This document shows, one piece after another, positions 25,488-34,184 of a DNA stretch of 64,000 nt. A program made the translations under genes and the position numbers. The stretch comes from Agarilytica rhodophyticola. Its GTDB lineage: Bacteria > Pseudomonadota > Gammaproteobacteria > Pseudomonadales > Cellvibrionaceae. The stretch spans positions 4,246,501 to 4,310,500 of the forward strand of contig NZ_CP020038.1 of NCBI RefSeq assembly GCF_002157225.2, given 5' to 3'. Under the pieces are notes generated by a model that saw only the letters and a list, made by a program, of their open reading frames with translations, ran no database searches and had not been told where the DNA came from. How positions within the stretch are numbered: position 1 is the stretch's first letter; the number at the start of each line of letters is the position of its first letter.

Positions 25488-27560
25488 ATGACCGAAGCTC
25501 TTGAATCTCTATTAATGCAAGCTGAATTGAAGAAGTTACAATTACAGGTAAGTCACCAGTTTGCTAAAAATATGGCTTTGTTTGAGCAAAGGTTTCCGGC
25601 AATACATGACAAATTCAAAAGCTTTCTCCCCGAAAAAATAGAATTAAAGCTTGATGGACAACAACAGCTTAACCTTCTTAATAGAGCAAGCAATACCTTT
25701 CTCTACTCTGATCCAGCGCATATTTACTGCGAAAAACAGGTGGAGTTATTCAAACAATCGCCCTATATAAACCGACTACGTATAGGCGAGTCAAAATCAT
25801 ATAATGATAGACACCTACATATTCGATATCTTAATGAGCTGGTAAAAGAATATGATACAGATAAAGCAACATGTTCGCTTTCCAGTAACGGTATTATTAC
25901 TAATCTGGTAATGACTAGTATAGGCATTGGTTATCATCTTCCTATTTTAATAAAAGAATTAGACATTTATAACCTCTTTCTTTACGAAAGATCACTGGAT
26001 ATATTTTATGCTTGCCTACATGTTATCGATTGGCAACCCATTCTCGATCACTTCAAAGAAAATAATCGTTCAATAACTTTTTGCTTAGGCTTTGAACCAG
26101 ATAGAGCTCTTATTGAAATTGAGCAATCTATAAGTCGAATAGGTTTACACAACCATGTATTTACCTTTTTATATAAACACACTAAAAGACAAGATGAACA
26201 AGATTTCTTTAAACACTATATAAAAGAAATAAATAATGCATCTAGTGGCCTTGGATATTACGACGACGAACAGATAGGCTTTGCACATACAATTCATAAT
26301 TTAGCATTTCAACATCCAATATTTACAAGGCCGAAGCGTCGAAATGCACAACTGCCACCTGCATTTATTATTGGTAACGGCCCATCTTTGGATATGCATG
26401 AAGATTTTCTTAAGGAGAAATGTGATAATGCTATCATATTCTCTTGTGGGACGTCTTTCGGCTCTTTATCAAAGATAAAAGTAAAGCCTGACTTCCATGT
26501 GGAAATGGAAAGAACAATTTCAATGAAAGATCTACTTGATTTTGGAACCACAGAAGAAGACAGAGAAAATGTTACTCTATTATGTCTAAACCCGGTTTCT
26601 CCCAAATTGATATCATCATTTGACGACGTCTGCTTAGCATTAAAACCTAATGATATCGGTGAGGTTATTATACAAAGACACTACGACCAAAAAAAAATAA
26701 TCAAACTCCCCTTTTCTAATCCTACCGTGTCTAACTCTGCTTTATCATTTGCAATTTCAATGGGTTTTAAGGAAATTTATCTTATCGGGGTGGACCTCGG
26801 ATTAGCGGACAAAGGACAGCATCACTCAAAAAACAGCCCGCACTATAAACTTAATAAGCATATTAAAGATATCAAAGAAGTTATCTACACATACAATGAT
26901 AGAAATTTTAAGACAAAGGGTAATTTTGGTGGAAAAGTAACAACTCACGCTACTCTCGATAGAGCACGGATATCTATCGAGCGATTACTACATTACACAA
27001 AAATAGCAATACCCGACTTCTGCTGTTTTAATTCGAATAATGGTGCCTACATACAAGGCACCACACCTATTAGCATTGATCAAATAAAAAACTTTAACGA
27101 CATAAATAAAAGGCATGTAATAGAACAGATAAAGGATAACACATTCTTTTATCAGGATAAAAAAAGTACTGTAAATCTAAAAGATACAGGTTACCTAGAT
27201 TATTTTTTCTCAATAGAAAAACAAGTACAACTCAAAACATCTATATCCAACGCCCAAGAATTCCACCAGGAGGCTGAACGTATTTATAAATTAATTAACA
27301 AGAAAAATGACGCCATTACACATATGTTACTAAGCGGCAGCATCAACCTTTTTCTAGGTTTGATTATGGAAAATTCTGCTTACTGCCTTGACAAAGAAAA
27401 GTATAAATCACAGGTAAAAAAAGGCATAAAGAAGTTTAATATATTCATGGAAAAAGTTTATATCAACATGAAAAATGAGCCTCTGCGTATCGACGACACT
27501 CATAATGATACTATACATCGGCTTAATCGAGAATCTCAAGATATTCAACAGGCAGAGTAG
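25488..27560 (+). CDS. Motility accessory factor (Maf) flagellin nonulosonic-acid glycosyltransferase
   Basis: Maf proteins move CMP-activated pseudaminic/legionaminic-type sugars onto flagellin Ser/Thr in the cytoplasm. The 690-residue protein shows a helical N-terminus, the MptE-like/DUF115 core with IIGNGPSLD (296-302), CGTSFGSL, the KPDFHVEMER block (333-342) and SNPTVSNSALSFAISMGFKEIYLIGVDLGL, then a helical C-terminal part. There is no signal peptide, consistent with acting before export. The GAGAAAG ribosome site is acceptable. It is divergent from fliS2, across from the sugar operon ending in a CMP-sugar synthetase, and followed within seven bases by an unknown gene. Confidence 0.92.
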   Translation: MTEALESLLMQAELKKLQLQVSHQFAKNMALFEQRFPAIHDKFKSFLPEKIELKLDGQQQLNLLNRASNTFLYSDPAHIYCEKQVELFKQSPYINRLRIGESKSYNDRHLHIRYLNELVKEYDTDKATCSLSSNGIITNLVMTSIGIGYHLPILIKELDIYNLFLYERSLDIFYACLHVIDWQPILDHFKENNRSITFCLGFEPDRALIEIEQSISRIGLHNHVFTFLYKHTKRQDEQDFFKHYIKEINNASSGLGYYDDEQIGFAHTIHNLAFQHPIFTRPKRRNAQLPPAFIIGNGPSLDMHEDFLKEKCDNAIIFSCGTSFGSLSKIKVKPDFHVEMERTISMKDLLDFGTTEEDRENVTLLCLNPVSPKLISSFDDVCLALKPNDIGEVIIQRHYDQKKIIKLPFSNPTVSNSALSFAISMGFKEIYLIGVDLGLADKGQHHSKNSPHYKLNKHIKDIKEVIYTYNDRNFKTKGNFGGKVTTHATLDRARISIERLLHYTKIAIPDFCCFNSNNGAYIQGTTPISIDQIKNFNDINKRHVIEQIKDNTFFYQDKKSTVNLKDTGYLDYFFSIEKQVQLKTSISNAQEFHQEAERIYKLINKKNDAITHMLLSGSINLFLGLIMENSAYCLDKEKYKSQVKKGIKKFNIFMEKVYINMKNEPLRIDDTHNDTIHRLNRESQDIQQAE

Positions 27561-27567
27561 TAATACT

Positions 27568-29028
27568 ATGAAGAGTAAAGAACACGCAATATTTATTAGT
27601 CAAAAAGAAAACTTTGCAGGTAATCATGGCTTGGTGATAAGAAGCTCGGCAATTTTTTATTATAAGTATTCACATAATTTTAAAAGTACTATCAGTTTTA
27701 TGAACTACTGGTACATTAAACGCGATCTAAATGTAATGATAATTGCTTCAACAAGAGATATGAAGGGAAAGCTTGTGCTACGCGAAGCGGTTAATTTTGA
27801 TCAGGGTAATGTTATTAATTATGAGCCGCAAATTCGTAATAAAGAAAATACCGATTACTTTGAAGGATCTGTTGAAATAGAAGTTTTTTCCAATACAAAT
27901 ATGGTCATACCTTATGCTGCCATTATGGCTGTATACACTATGACAAATAGTATTAGCATGGTACACAGCTACAGTAGAACTTACTCGCCTCACGAAGTGG
28001 AAGAAGCGCGCACGATTAGTATTGGACACGAGTCTTGTTGGACAATTCGAGACTCACAAGAGGTCAAATCATTTTGTGTTTTCCACAATGGCTATAGTAT
28101 ATGTGAACAACAAACTGTAATAATGGAACTTACAAATAGCACAGGAGAAAAAAAGCAAATTACCCTGGTGCTGCCACAGCTTGCACCGTTTCAAACCTAC
28201 AAACTCTATCCTGCAGACCATTATCCCGAAATTATTGCATTTTTAAATAATCAAGCCGGGAATGCTTCCCTCTCCTATATTCTTTCGAATGCGTTTACAC
28301 GTTTGCTTGTGGGCAATGAAAGTGCAAATGAAATGCAGGTAACTCATAGTAACTTTAATTATGCCATACACCAAACAGACTGTGTAGAAGACGGTACTTA
28401 TGCTTATATGAATATCGTCAATACCGATTTTAATGACACTCAAGTGATTGTCTATCCCGATTGCCACAAGGGTCAATATAGTATGTTGATTGACGAAAAA
28501 GTTTACGATTTTGATGGCAGCAAACGTTTGCAAATAGACATCGAAAAAAATGCATTAGTGAAATTTAAACGCCATGACGGGCCACTTCCAATGCGTATAG
28601 TAACAGCTTACAGTGGCAAACAATCAAAAGACATTACACTACCATTTGAGTGCTCCTTAGGTATTCACCACGATAATTATCCTGCGAAACACAGTCATTG
28701 GGGCTTGGTGGCATGGTCAGAGAAATGTCGCAGCCAAGTGATAGTTCAGTTGCAAACCGAACTATTTGGTGAAATAGGCAACAGTGAAACGGTTCTCATC
28801 CACCTTCATTCTGCTCATATGCATAATACTTTACAAAAAACACTCAATTATCACGATATACAAGCGTTGCGAGAGGGACTGTACCTAGACCATTTATTTC
28901 CACAATGCGATAGCTTTTTAGGTGGGGATTTTGGTTACATTTACTTAACCAGCAGTTACCCAGGCTTTTCCTGCTTTACGACTATTGAAAATAATACAGG
29001 TAGTATGACATTTGAGCATACATTTTAG
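27568..29028 (+). CDS. Unknown protein coupled to the Maf glycosyltransferase
   Basis: I start at the ATG at 27568 (MKSKEHAIFISQKENFAGNHG), seven bases after the Maf stop; an upstream in-frame start would lie inside Maf. I do not recognise the 486-residue family. The sequence looks beta-rich, with repeated aromatic/Asn strands (LTNSTGEKKQITLVLPQLAPFQTYKLYP; FVKF-type strands near VKFKRHDGPLPMRIV), many His and Cys residues, and no signal peptide or membrane helix. Tight coupling to Maf suggests a role in flagellin modification or in handling of the modified flagellin; this is inference from position only. It ends at a strong bidirectional hairpin. Confidence 0.7.
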   Translation: MKSKEHAIFISQKENFAGNHGLVIRSSAIFYYKYSHNFKSTISFMNYWYIKRDLNVMIIASTRDMKGKLVLREAVNFDQGNVINYEPQIRNKENTDYFEGSVEIEVFSNTNMVIPYAAIMAVYTMTNSISMVHSYSRTYSPHEVEEARTISIGHESCWTIRDSQEVKSFCVFHNGYSICEQQTVIMELTNSTGEKKQITLVLPQLAPFQTYKLYPADHYPEIIAFLNNQAGNASLSYILSNAFTRLLVGNESANEMQVTHSNFNYAIHQTDCVEDGTYAYMNIVNTDFNDTQVIVYPDCHKGQYSMLIDEKVYDFDGSKRLQIDIEKNALVKFKRHDGPLPMRIVTAYSGKQSKDITLPFECSLGIHHDNYPAKHSHWGLVAWSEKCRSQVIVQLQTELFGEIGNSETVLIHLHSAHMHNTLQKTLNYHDIQALREGLYLDHLFPQCDSFLGGDFGYIYLTSSYPGFSCFTTIENNTGSMTFEHTF

Positions 29029-29038
29029 TTAGGGCTTG

Positions 29039-29072
29039 TTTAGTTAGAACCTGCTAACAGGCTCTAACTAAA
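29039..29072. terminator. Bidirectional hairpin between convergent genes
   Basis: TTTAGTTAGA (29039-29048) pairs with TCTAACTAAA (29063-29072); inside, CCTG pairs with CAGG across a single A/C mismatch, closing on a CTAA loop. It lies between the stops of the plus-strand unknown gene and the minus-strand CAP lipoprotein. There is no long U tract, but the A/T ends help on both strands. Confidence 0.6.
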
Positions 29073-29084
29073 TATTAATGCTCA

Positions 29085-30113
29085 TTAGTTACGAGAACGA
29101 CCAAAGTTTTGAGTCCAAGTAAAATTAATTTCTGATGAACCAAACTCAGTAAATGAATTGCCCATAATATTGCGACAATGACCAGGACTATCAATCCAGT
29201 CTTCCATTACTTCTGGTATAGAGCGCTGCCCCCTTGCAATGTTTTCCCCAATTGAATTCCACAGATATCCAGTACGAGTTATACGATCTCTCAATTGCGA
29301 ACCGTCGCTACTGGTGTGAGAGAAGAAACCATTGTCTACCATGTCTTGACTATGGGCTTGCGCCGCGTCTTTTAATAAACAGTGCCAAGCAAGTGCAGGC
29401 ACCGCAGGCATATTATCAGTGCCGCAACTTCTGCTCTGTGCCCTAGCCTCATTAACTGCGGCCAACATATTGATATTAGCTTCGCTCATACACTGATCTA
29501 TTACCGCTTGGGTAGTGCCACCAATGTTAGCTACTGTGTCAAAGCTGCGTCGCTGTTCCGTAAAGGTATCGCCATCAGCAGCCATTAAACGAGAAGATAC
29601 AACAATAGTGTAGGTCTCGCTTGGCTTGAGGCGAGCATCGAAATTGATATCTAAGGAAGTTTCTCCATCACTATAGTTAATCGACATGGCTGTTCGCTGG
29701 TCGTTTTCATCTAGCACATAGACAGCTTGTTCATCGACAGTTGACGGGACTAAAGCCTTATTGAACGTAAGGGTTACAGTGCTTACCAGTGAACGATTTA
29801 CCGCATTTGAATCGGGCGAACTACTGACAATATTGAAGCTACCTTGAGGCGCTGGTGTAGCAGTAGGCGTCGGCGTCGCGCTAGGGGCTGGTGTGGCTGA
29901 AGGCGTTGGCACTGGATTGGGCGCTGATGGGTCTGGCGTCGCCGTCGGGGTCGGGGTCGGACTTGCCGGCGCAGGTGTTGGCGTAGGAGAACCTGTGCTG
30001 CCTCCACCGGTTAAACTCCCCCCATCGGAGTCAGAGCTACCTCCACAGGCACTCAACAGGACAGTCAAACTGGCTGCCATAATTACATTGATACGATTTT
30101 CACTCTTAAACAT
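29085..30113 (-). CDS. CAP/SCP-domain lipoprotein with Ig-like domain and Pro/Thr linker
   Basis: I start at the ATG at 30113 (MFKSENRINVIMAASL), giving 342 residues. A lipobox LSAC follows the hydrophobic segment, so the product is a lipoprotein. After Cys come a Gly/Ser stretch, a ~65-residue (Pro-Thr)n linker, a Big_5-type Ig-like domain (IVSSSPDSNAVNRSLVSTVTLTFNKAL ... YTIVVSSRLMAADGD) and a C-terminal CAP domain (LAAVNEARAQSRSCG ... LKDAAQAHSQDMVDNGFFSHTSSDGSQLRDRI ... GENIARGQRSIPEVMEDWIDSPGHCRNIM). The His/Glu positions of the CAP cavity are present. Its role is unknown. It stands alone between the Maf pair and a GNAT gene and may be unrelated to flagella. Confidence 0.88.
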   Translation of the reverse strand: MFKSENRINVIMAASLTVLLSACGGSSDSDGGSLTGGGSTGSPTPTPAPASPTPTPTATPDPSAPNPVPTPSATPAPSATPTPTATPAPQGSFNIVSSSPDSNAVNRSLVSTVTLTFNKALVPSTVDEQAVYVLDENDQRTAMSINYSDGETSLDINFDARLKPSETYTIVVSSRLMAADGDTFTEQRRSFDTVANIGGTTQAVIDQCMSEANINMLAAVNEARAQSRSCGTDNMPAVPALAWHCLLKDAAQAHSQDMVDNGFFSHTSSDGSQLRDRITRTGYLWNSIGENIARGQRSIPEVMEDWIDSPGHCRNIMGNSFTEFGSSEINFTWTQNFGRSRN

Positions 30114-30302
30114 AGATAACACCGGAGTAAAGATTAATTTACAGTTTGGGAGGTTAACAAATACCAATAGTAAGGTTTAGCCATATATCGATTTGAAAAA
30201 TAACATATTTAATAAATGTGATAAGATCCCGATAACTGTTACCATAATCTATACATTTTCTTTTAAGAAAGTTATTCATATTGCTAAATTTATGGCTAAT
30301 AT

Positions 30303-30803
30303 ATGACCAACCAAAAAAAGCGTGACGCACTTCACACGGAAATAAAAATTCGAGACGTTGTTAAATCAGAAGCGAGTGATCTATCTGAATTAGCTTTGCG
30401 TTCAAAAGCTTACTGGGGATATTCACCGGAATTTATGGAAGAGTGTACTGATGAATTGACATTTTCAGCAGCTCAAATTGAAAGTGCAGAATATATTTTT
30501 AAGGCCGCCGAAGACAGCCAAAAGATATTGGGGTTTTATGCTTTGCAAAAAATCGATACTAGCCGTTTTGAATTAGAAGCCCTCTTTGTCGACCCAGATC
30601 ATATGGGAATAAAAGTAGGTACCGCGCTGATAGAAGATGCTAAGAAAACAGCTTTACAACAAGGTGCCCTATCCATTCACATTCAAAGCGACCCGAATGC
30701 CGAAACTTTTTATAAAAACGCCGGAGCGATCAATATTGGCCAGCGCGAATCAGGGAGTATTAGTGGCAGATTTCTACCTCTGTTAACAATAGATCTGCAC
30801 TAA
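30303..30803 (+). CDS. GNAT-family N-acetyltransferase
   Basis: The 166-residue protein has the GNAT fold: an N-terminal strand (EIKIRDVVKSEASDLSELALRSK), the central FELEALFVDPDHMGIKVGTALIEDAKKTA block, which is motif A with a variant acetyl-CoA loop (MGIKVG for Q/RxxGxG/A), and the SDPNAETFYKNAGAINIG motif B. The substrate is unknown. It lies beyond the GSCFA fusion gene at the edge of the sugar region, so it could supply the N-acetyl step missing from the operon, but it is on the other strand and of a generic type. The start at 30303 has no strong ribosome site. Confidence 0.82.
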   Translation: MTNQKKRDALHTEIKIRDVVKSEASDLSELALRSKAYWGYSPEFMEECTDELTFSAAQIESAEYIFKAAEDSQKILGFYALQKIDTSRFELEALFVDPDHMGIKVGTALIEDAKKTALQQGALSIHIQSDPNAETFYKNAGAINIGQRESGSISGRFLPLLTIDLH

Positions 30804-30893
30804 CTAAAAGGCTATTACACTCTTAATTAAGCTTAAACCAGATGGCAACACACAAAGTGTGCACGAGTAAATACTATTACGGATTATCTACAA

Positions 30894-33035
30894 TCAAACA
30901 ACAAAGATTTCCTTAAACATAGCCACCACACGATTCACCGTTTCTCGGGTAACATGTCGATGATCGCCCTCCCAAGGATCTTGCGAGCATTCTTTTATAA
31001 GCTCGTAGCTAGGAAGGTAATATATATTCTCGTAGTTTTGTATCAATTCATCGATTGCTACCTTCAATACTGATTTAGAGTGAACGTTTGCATCGATAAT
31101 ATGATGAGTTTCGGATCGACCTGTAGCGAGTAATGGTATGGGAGATAAAGATATGACCAGTTTAAAATCAGGATTATAGCGACGAACAATTTCGACAAAA
31201 CGACTCATACATTCGATATTCTCTTGCACACTTAATACTCTATGCTTTAAGAGATGATAAAATCCGGATTTCGGATTTCTTGATAATACTGTACCGTCTC
31301 GTAGTTGCCAGCACTCATTCAAGCCAGCGGTAAATATCATAACTTTTACTTTTGTTAGAACACGCCTCACCGCTGCAATATGTTTCGGATAATCATTAAT
31401 ATAAGACTGTTTATTAACAAAGAACACGTTCTCACGATAAGGATTCATATACATACCATTTTCCAATTTATTACAATACTGCTCAAAGTGTCGCAAATTG
31501 AATGCTCTTTGTGCTAGTTGTAACAGGCTTGGCGTATTAAATAAAATACCATAATTTGCACTGAACTTTGCGTATTTATCGCCGGCTTGATAGCCATCAA
31601 CAATAATGCCATCTCTGGGATCATCTGCACGCTCTTCAACTAGATAATTAAATTTTTGCTCCTGTAGCGCTCGTGCAATTTCGAAAGCAAAGCAAGAACC
31701 AGCAGAGGCAACTGGTGTCGACATATCCATGATCTTATGATTTTTAACATAAGGTAATATATCAAAACGAGATCGAGGATGTTTCTTGTGCTTGGGGTCA
31801 GGCCACATAATGGCATTAGGATCCGGCTTTTCTTTTTTATGGTAACGATTCGCAGAGTGATAAAAATTTTTTTCAAAAGAGATAAGGTCTTGTAGATTTT
31901 TAATATCCTTGGGGTTAAAGATACCATTCCAATTTAGGTCATTGCGGAAAGACTGTTTAAGCTTAACCAGCAACTCATCTACAGTAAAATTGATACAAGC
32001 ATTTCCATTACCAACGATATTGGTATATAAACGCAAACAATATTCCTTATCTTCAAAAATATTCTCCAGATGGTGTAGTAATGAGTAATGGCTATTTATT
32101 TTTCCATAAATGTCGAGCTCTATTATTTTTTCAGTATCGACAGCATTGTGTTCAGGCGAAGTTTCCACACACTCCTTCTGTTCGCTTTTTGTATTATACT
32201 TATCGTAAGCCGCTAATATTTCTCTAGCAGCATATTCAAAAGAGCGTCCCCCTTGTAAGGGTGAGAAGCCATATTGAATTAATTTTTTCCAGTGTAATGG
32301 GCTTGGGATATAACATAGTGTAAAGCAATGCCTGTTACAACCTTCTTTCGGACGCTTAATTTGGTGAATGCGCTTTGTCGGATTAAACATTATCGTATCA
32401 CCAGCATTTAAGTTGGGCTCCTCCACTTGAAAGTTAATATCATAAAAATCCGTTAAGTCCGATATATCCACTTGCCTGTAGCGAATATCGTTAAGCAAGT
32501 AACCTACTTCCTTCAAGCGTTGAGTCGATTTGACATCGCCGAGGCGCGTAGTAGAACCGTGGTCACTAGTACTATCGAAGTAAGTGATAGTTTTGAGGTG
32601 TGTTGTCGGACCTGCATCGCAATGCCATTTATTCGCTGTAAACTTCGGTGAATCAGCGGCTTCAACCACGGACCAATTATACCATAATACGGCATAGTCA
32701 CTACCGAAATAAGATTTAATGGCATTATCTATTTCGGGAGTAACAATTTTTTCTATAAGATCTATTGCTTTTTCTAAAGAGGTTCTAGCACCGGAACCAT
32801 CCGCGTAATGAGTGAAGAATTCGTCAATATCACTAGCGTTGATAATACTTGGGAACATCGCGAAATGGTTATTGAAAACGCTACTGTGTTCAAAATGGTA
32901 ATGGCAGGATTCTCGGGAATGGTTTAAAAGAGTATCGTAAGCACATTGCTTATCGTGGAAATCGTCTGAGTTTTTATAAACATTTGGCCTTAACTTATAT
33001 TTTTCTTGCAGTTCCATTTCTATATTATTCATCAT
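30894..33035 (-). CDS. Fusion of a 2OG-Fe(II) dioxygenase-like domain with a GSCFA (SGNH-like) domain
   Basis: The 713-residue protein has two parts. Residues ~100-245 look like a phytanoyl-CoA/2OG-Fe(II) oxygenase fold: His138-x-Asp140 (KWHCDAG) and a distal His224 with a downstream Arg (RIHQIKRP ... R) after the LNAGDTIMFNP turn, which would complete an Fe(II) facial triad. Residues ~420-713 are a GSCFA domain, with the name-giving GSCFA at 446-450, FTAGLNECW, SLSPIPLL and a late WEGDHRHVTRE with Asp/His; the domain is predicted to be an SGNH-type hydrolase or acyltransferase. A ~170-residue helical linker joins them. It follows legF by 125 bases on the same strand. Substrate unknown; a sugar or O-acyl tailoring role is inferred. 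Confidence 0.8.
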   Translation of the reverse strand: MMNNIEMELQEKYKLRPNVYKNSDDFHDKQCAYDTLLNHSRESCHYHFEHSSVFNNHFAMFPSIINASDIDEFFTHYADGSGARTSLEKAIDLIEKIVTPEIDNAIKSYFGSDYAVLWYNWSVVEAADSPKFTANKWHCDAGPTTHLKTITYFDSTSDHGSTTRLGDVKSTQRLKEVGYLLNDIRYRQVDISDLTDFYDINFQVEEPNLNAGDTIMFNPTKRIHQIKRPKEGCNRHCFTLCYIPSPLHWKKLIQYGFSPLQGGRSFEYAAREILAAYDKYNTKSEQKECVETSPEHNAVDTEKIIELDIYGKINSHYSLLHHLENIFEDKEYCLRLYTNIVGNGNACINFTVDELLVKLKQSFRNDLNWNGIFNPKDIKNLQDLISFEKNFYHSANRYHKKEKPDPNAIMWPDPKHKKHPRSRFDILPYVKNHKIMDMSTPVASAGSCFAFEIARALQEQKFNYLVEERADDPRDGIIVDGYQAGDKYAKFSANYGILFNTPSLLQLAQRAFNLRHFEQYCNKLENGMYMNPYRENVFFVNKQSYINDYPKHIAAVRRVLTKVKVMIFTAGLNECWQLRDGTVLSRNPKSGFYHLLKHRVLSVQENIECMSRFVEIVRRYNPDFKLVISLSPIPLLATGRSETHHIIDANVHSKSVLKVAIDELIQNYENIYYLPSYELIKECSQDPWEGDHRHVTRETVNRVVAMFKEIFVV

Positions 33036-33101
33036 GGATGCCTCTTAGCGTCAAACTTTTGTCCTCTTATCATTAGATAAAGGCCGAAGCAAAACACGAA
33101 C

Positions 33102-33135
33102 CAACTTCAAGTCGACTTCGAATCAACTTCAAGTC
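33102..33135. repeat. 12-base direct repeats between legF and the GSCFA gene
   Basis: CAACTTCAAGTC occurs at 33102-33113 and 33124-33135, 22 bases apart, with a self-complementary AAGTCGACTT overlapping the first copy. They occupy the only sizeable gap in the sugar operon and may mark a promoter or processing site for the last gene. Confidence 0.45.
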
Positions 33136-33160
33136 TCGAACCGTTTACACCAGGACTCTT

Positions 33161-33847
33161 TTAATCCATAGCGCTAAAATTGTATGCGATAAGTGACGCC
33201 AGTTGCCAATCTTCATAAGTATCGATATCTAGGCTTTCAATATGATCATCCATGATAAACGGAATAATATCAGGACTATAAATATCACCGTAGGTATCAA
33301 ATGTTTCTCTAGAAAAAATATAAATAGCACCGTTGTAGTGATATAAGTGCTTCTCTCTAGAACTAACATTGGCATTTTGTATATAGCCCTTGGAATCGAT
33401 AGTATTTAGCCAATGAAGAGGAATACCATGTTTACATACTGAAACCAAGGTTTTTCCTGATGACTTTATAAAAGAGTCAATCGCTAAATTTATCGTTGCC
33501 GATTTGCGAAATGGAGATGTGGGTTGTAATAATGTCACCCACGCGATGTGCTTTCCTGTATGCTGTTCATACATTGCAATCGTTTCACTTATAGCGTCTC
33601 TTGTTGGCGCATCGTCAGTGGCGGACTCCACCGTCCGCAGACCGGGTATATCGGCACCATAAAGCAACGCAATATCTGCTATTTCCTGATTCTCCGTGGC
33701 GACACAAATATTTTTAAGTTGTTTGGTATTTTTTGCCGCATCAATGCTCCAGGCAATTAAGGGCTTACCTTCTAAAGGTTTGATATTTTTTCCCGGAACT
33801 CGCTTTGAACCCGCCCTAGCTGGTATGATTGTTAGGTTATTATCCAT
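33161..33847 (-). CDS. legF: CMP-nonulosonic acid cytidylyltransferase (NeuA/LegF-like)
   Basis: This enzyme activates a nonulosonic acid with CTP to the CMP-sugar donor for Maf. I start at the ATG at 33847 (MDNNLTIIPARAGSKR), giving 228 residues and no overlap with the upstream gene. The signature PARAGSKRVPGKNIKPL is the CTP-binding loop; also present are LIAWSIDAA, VTLLQPTSPFR and DIDTYEDW with metal-binding Asp residues. Length is normal for NeuA/LegF/PseF without a fused esterase. Sequence alone does not separate Neu5Ac, legionaminic and pseudaminic substrates; the legC/ptmE-like neighbours favour legionaminic-type. Confidence 0.9.
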   Translation of the reverse strand: MDNNLTIIPARAGSKRVPGKNIKPLEGKPLIAWSIDAAKNTKQLKNICVATENQEIADIALLYGADIPGLRTVESATDDAPTRDAISETIAMYEQHTGKHIAWVTLLQPTSPFRKSATINLAIDSFIKSSGKTLVSVCKHGIPLHWLNTIDSKGYIQNANVSSREKHLYHYNGAIYIFSRETFDTYGDIYSPDIIPFIMDDHIESLDIDTYEDWQLASLIAYNFSAMD

Positions 33848-33854
33848 GGTAAAC

Positions 33855-34184
33855 TCAAGCATAAACTGATTTTCCAAAAGCTTTATAGAAATGCTTACGT
33901 AAATAACTGGCTATGTTCGCCACATCATTACACCACAAAGTATTAATGTTATCGGGGTTCGCTACCGCCATAAAATCTACCATAACGATAAGCTCTCTTG
34001 CTCTACATTCCTCAAATTCTTGGTTAATATTGAAAACCTGCTGATTATCATATGCAGGTTTAGGCGTAATATTTTCAGTAACAACCCAACCATCCTTATT
34101 TTCTTGCTTGTGAAGTCTGTAGTAGTTTTTAACAAGTTGTTCAATGAGGTGTTTTTTGTCTTCAGGTAAGCGATCTATTTTCAT
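33855..34184 (-). CDS. Small unknown protein in the nonulosonic acid operon
   Basis: I start at the ATG at 34184 (MKIDRLPEDKKHLIEQLVKNYY), whose A is inside the stop overlap (ATGA) of the methyltransferase before it. The 109-residue product is not recognised. It begins with a charged helix, has Trp and Tyr residues (DGWVVTEN, NTLWCNDVANIASYLRKHFYKAF) and no signal or membrane segment. The tight translational coupling on both sides makes it a genuine operon member. It may be a partner subunit of the methyltransferase or of LegF. Confidence 0.7.
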   Translation of the reverse strand: MKIDRLPEDKKHLIEQLVKNYYRLHKQENKDGWVVTENITPKPAYDNQQVFNINQEFEECRARELIVMVDFMAVANPDNINTLWCNDVANIASYLRKHFYKAFGKSVYA

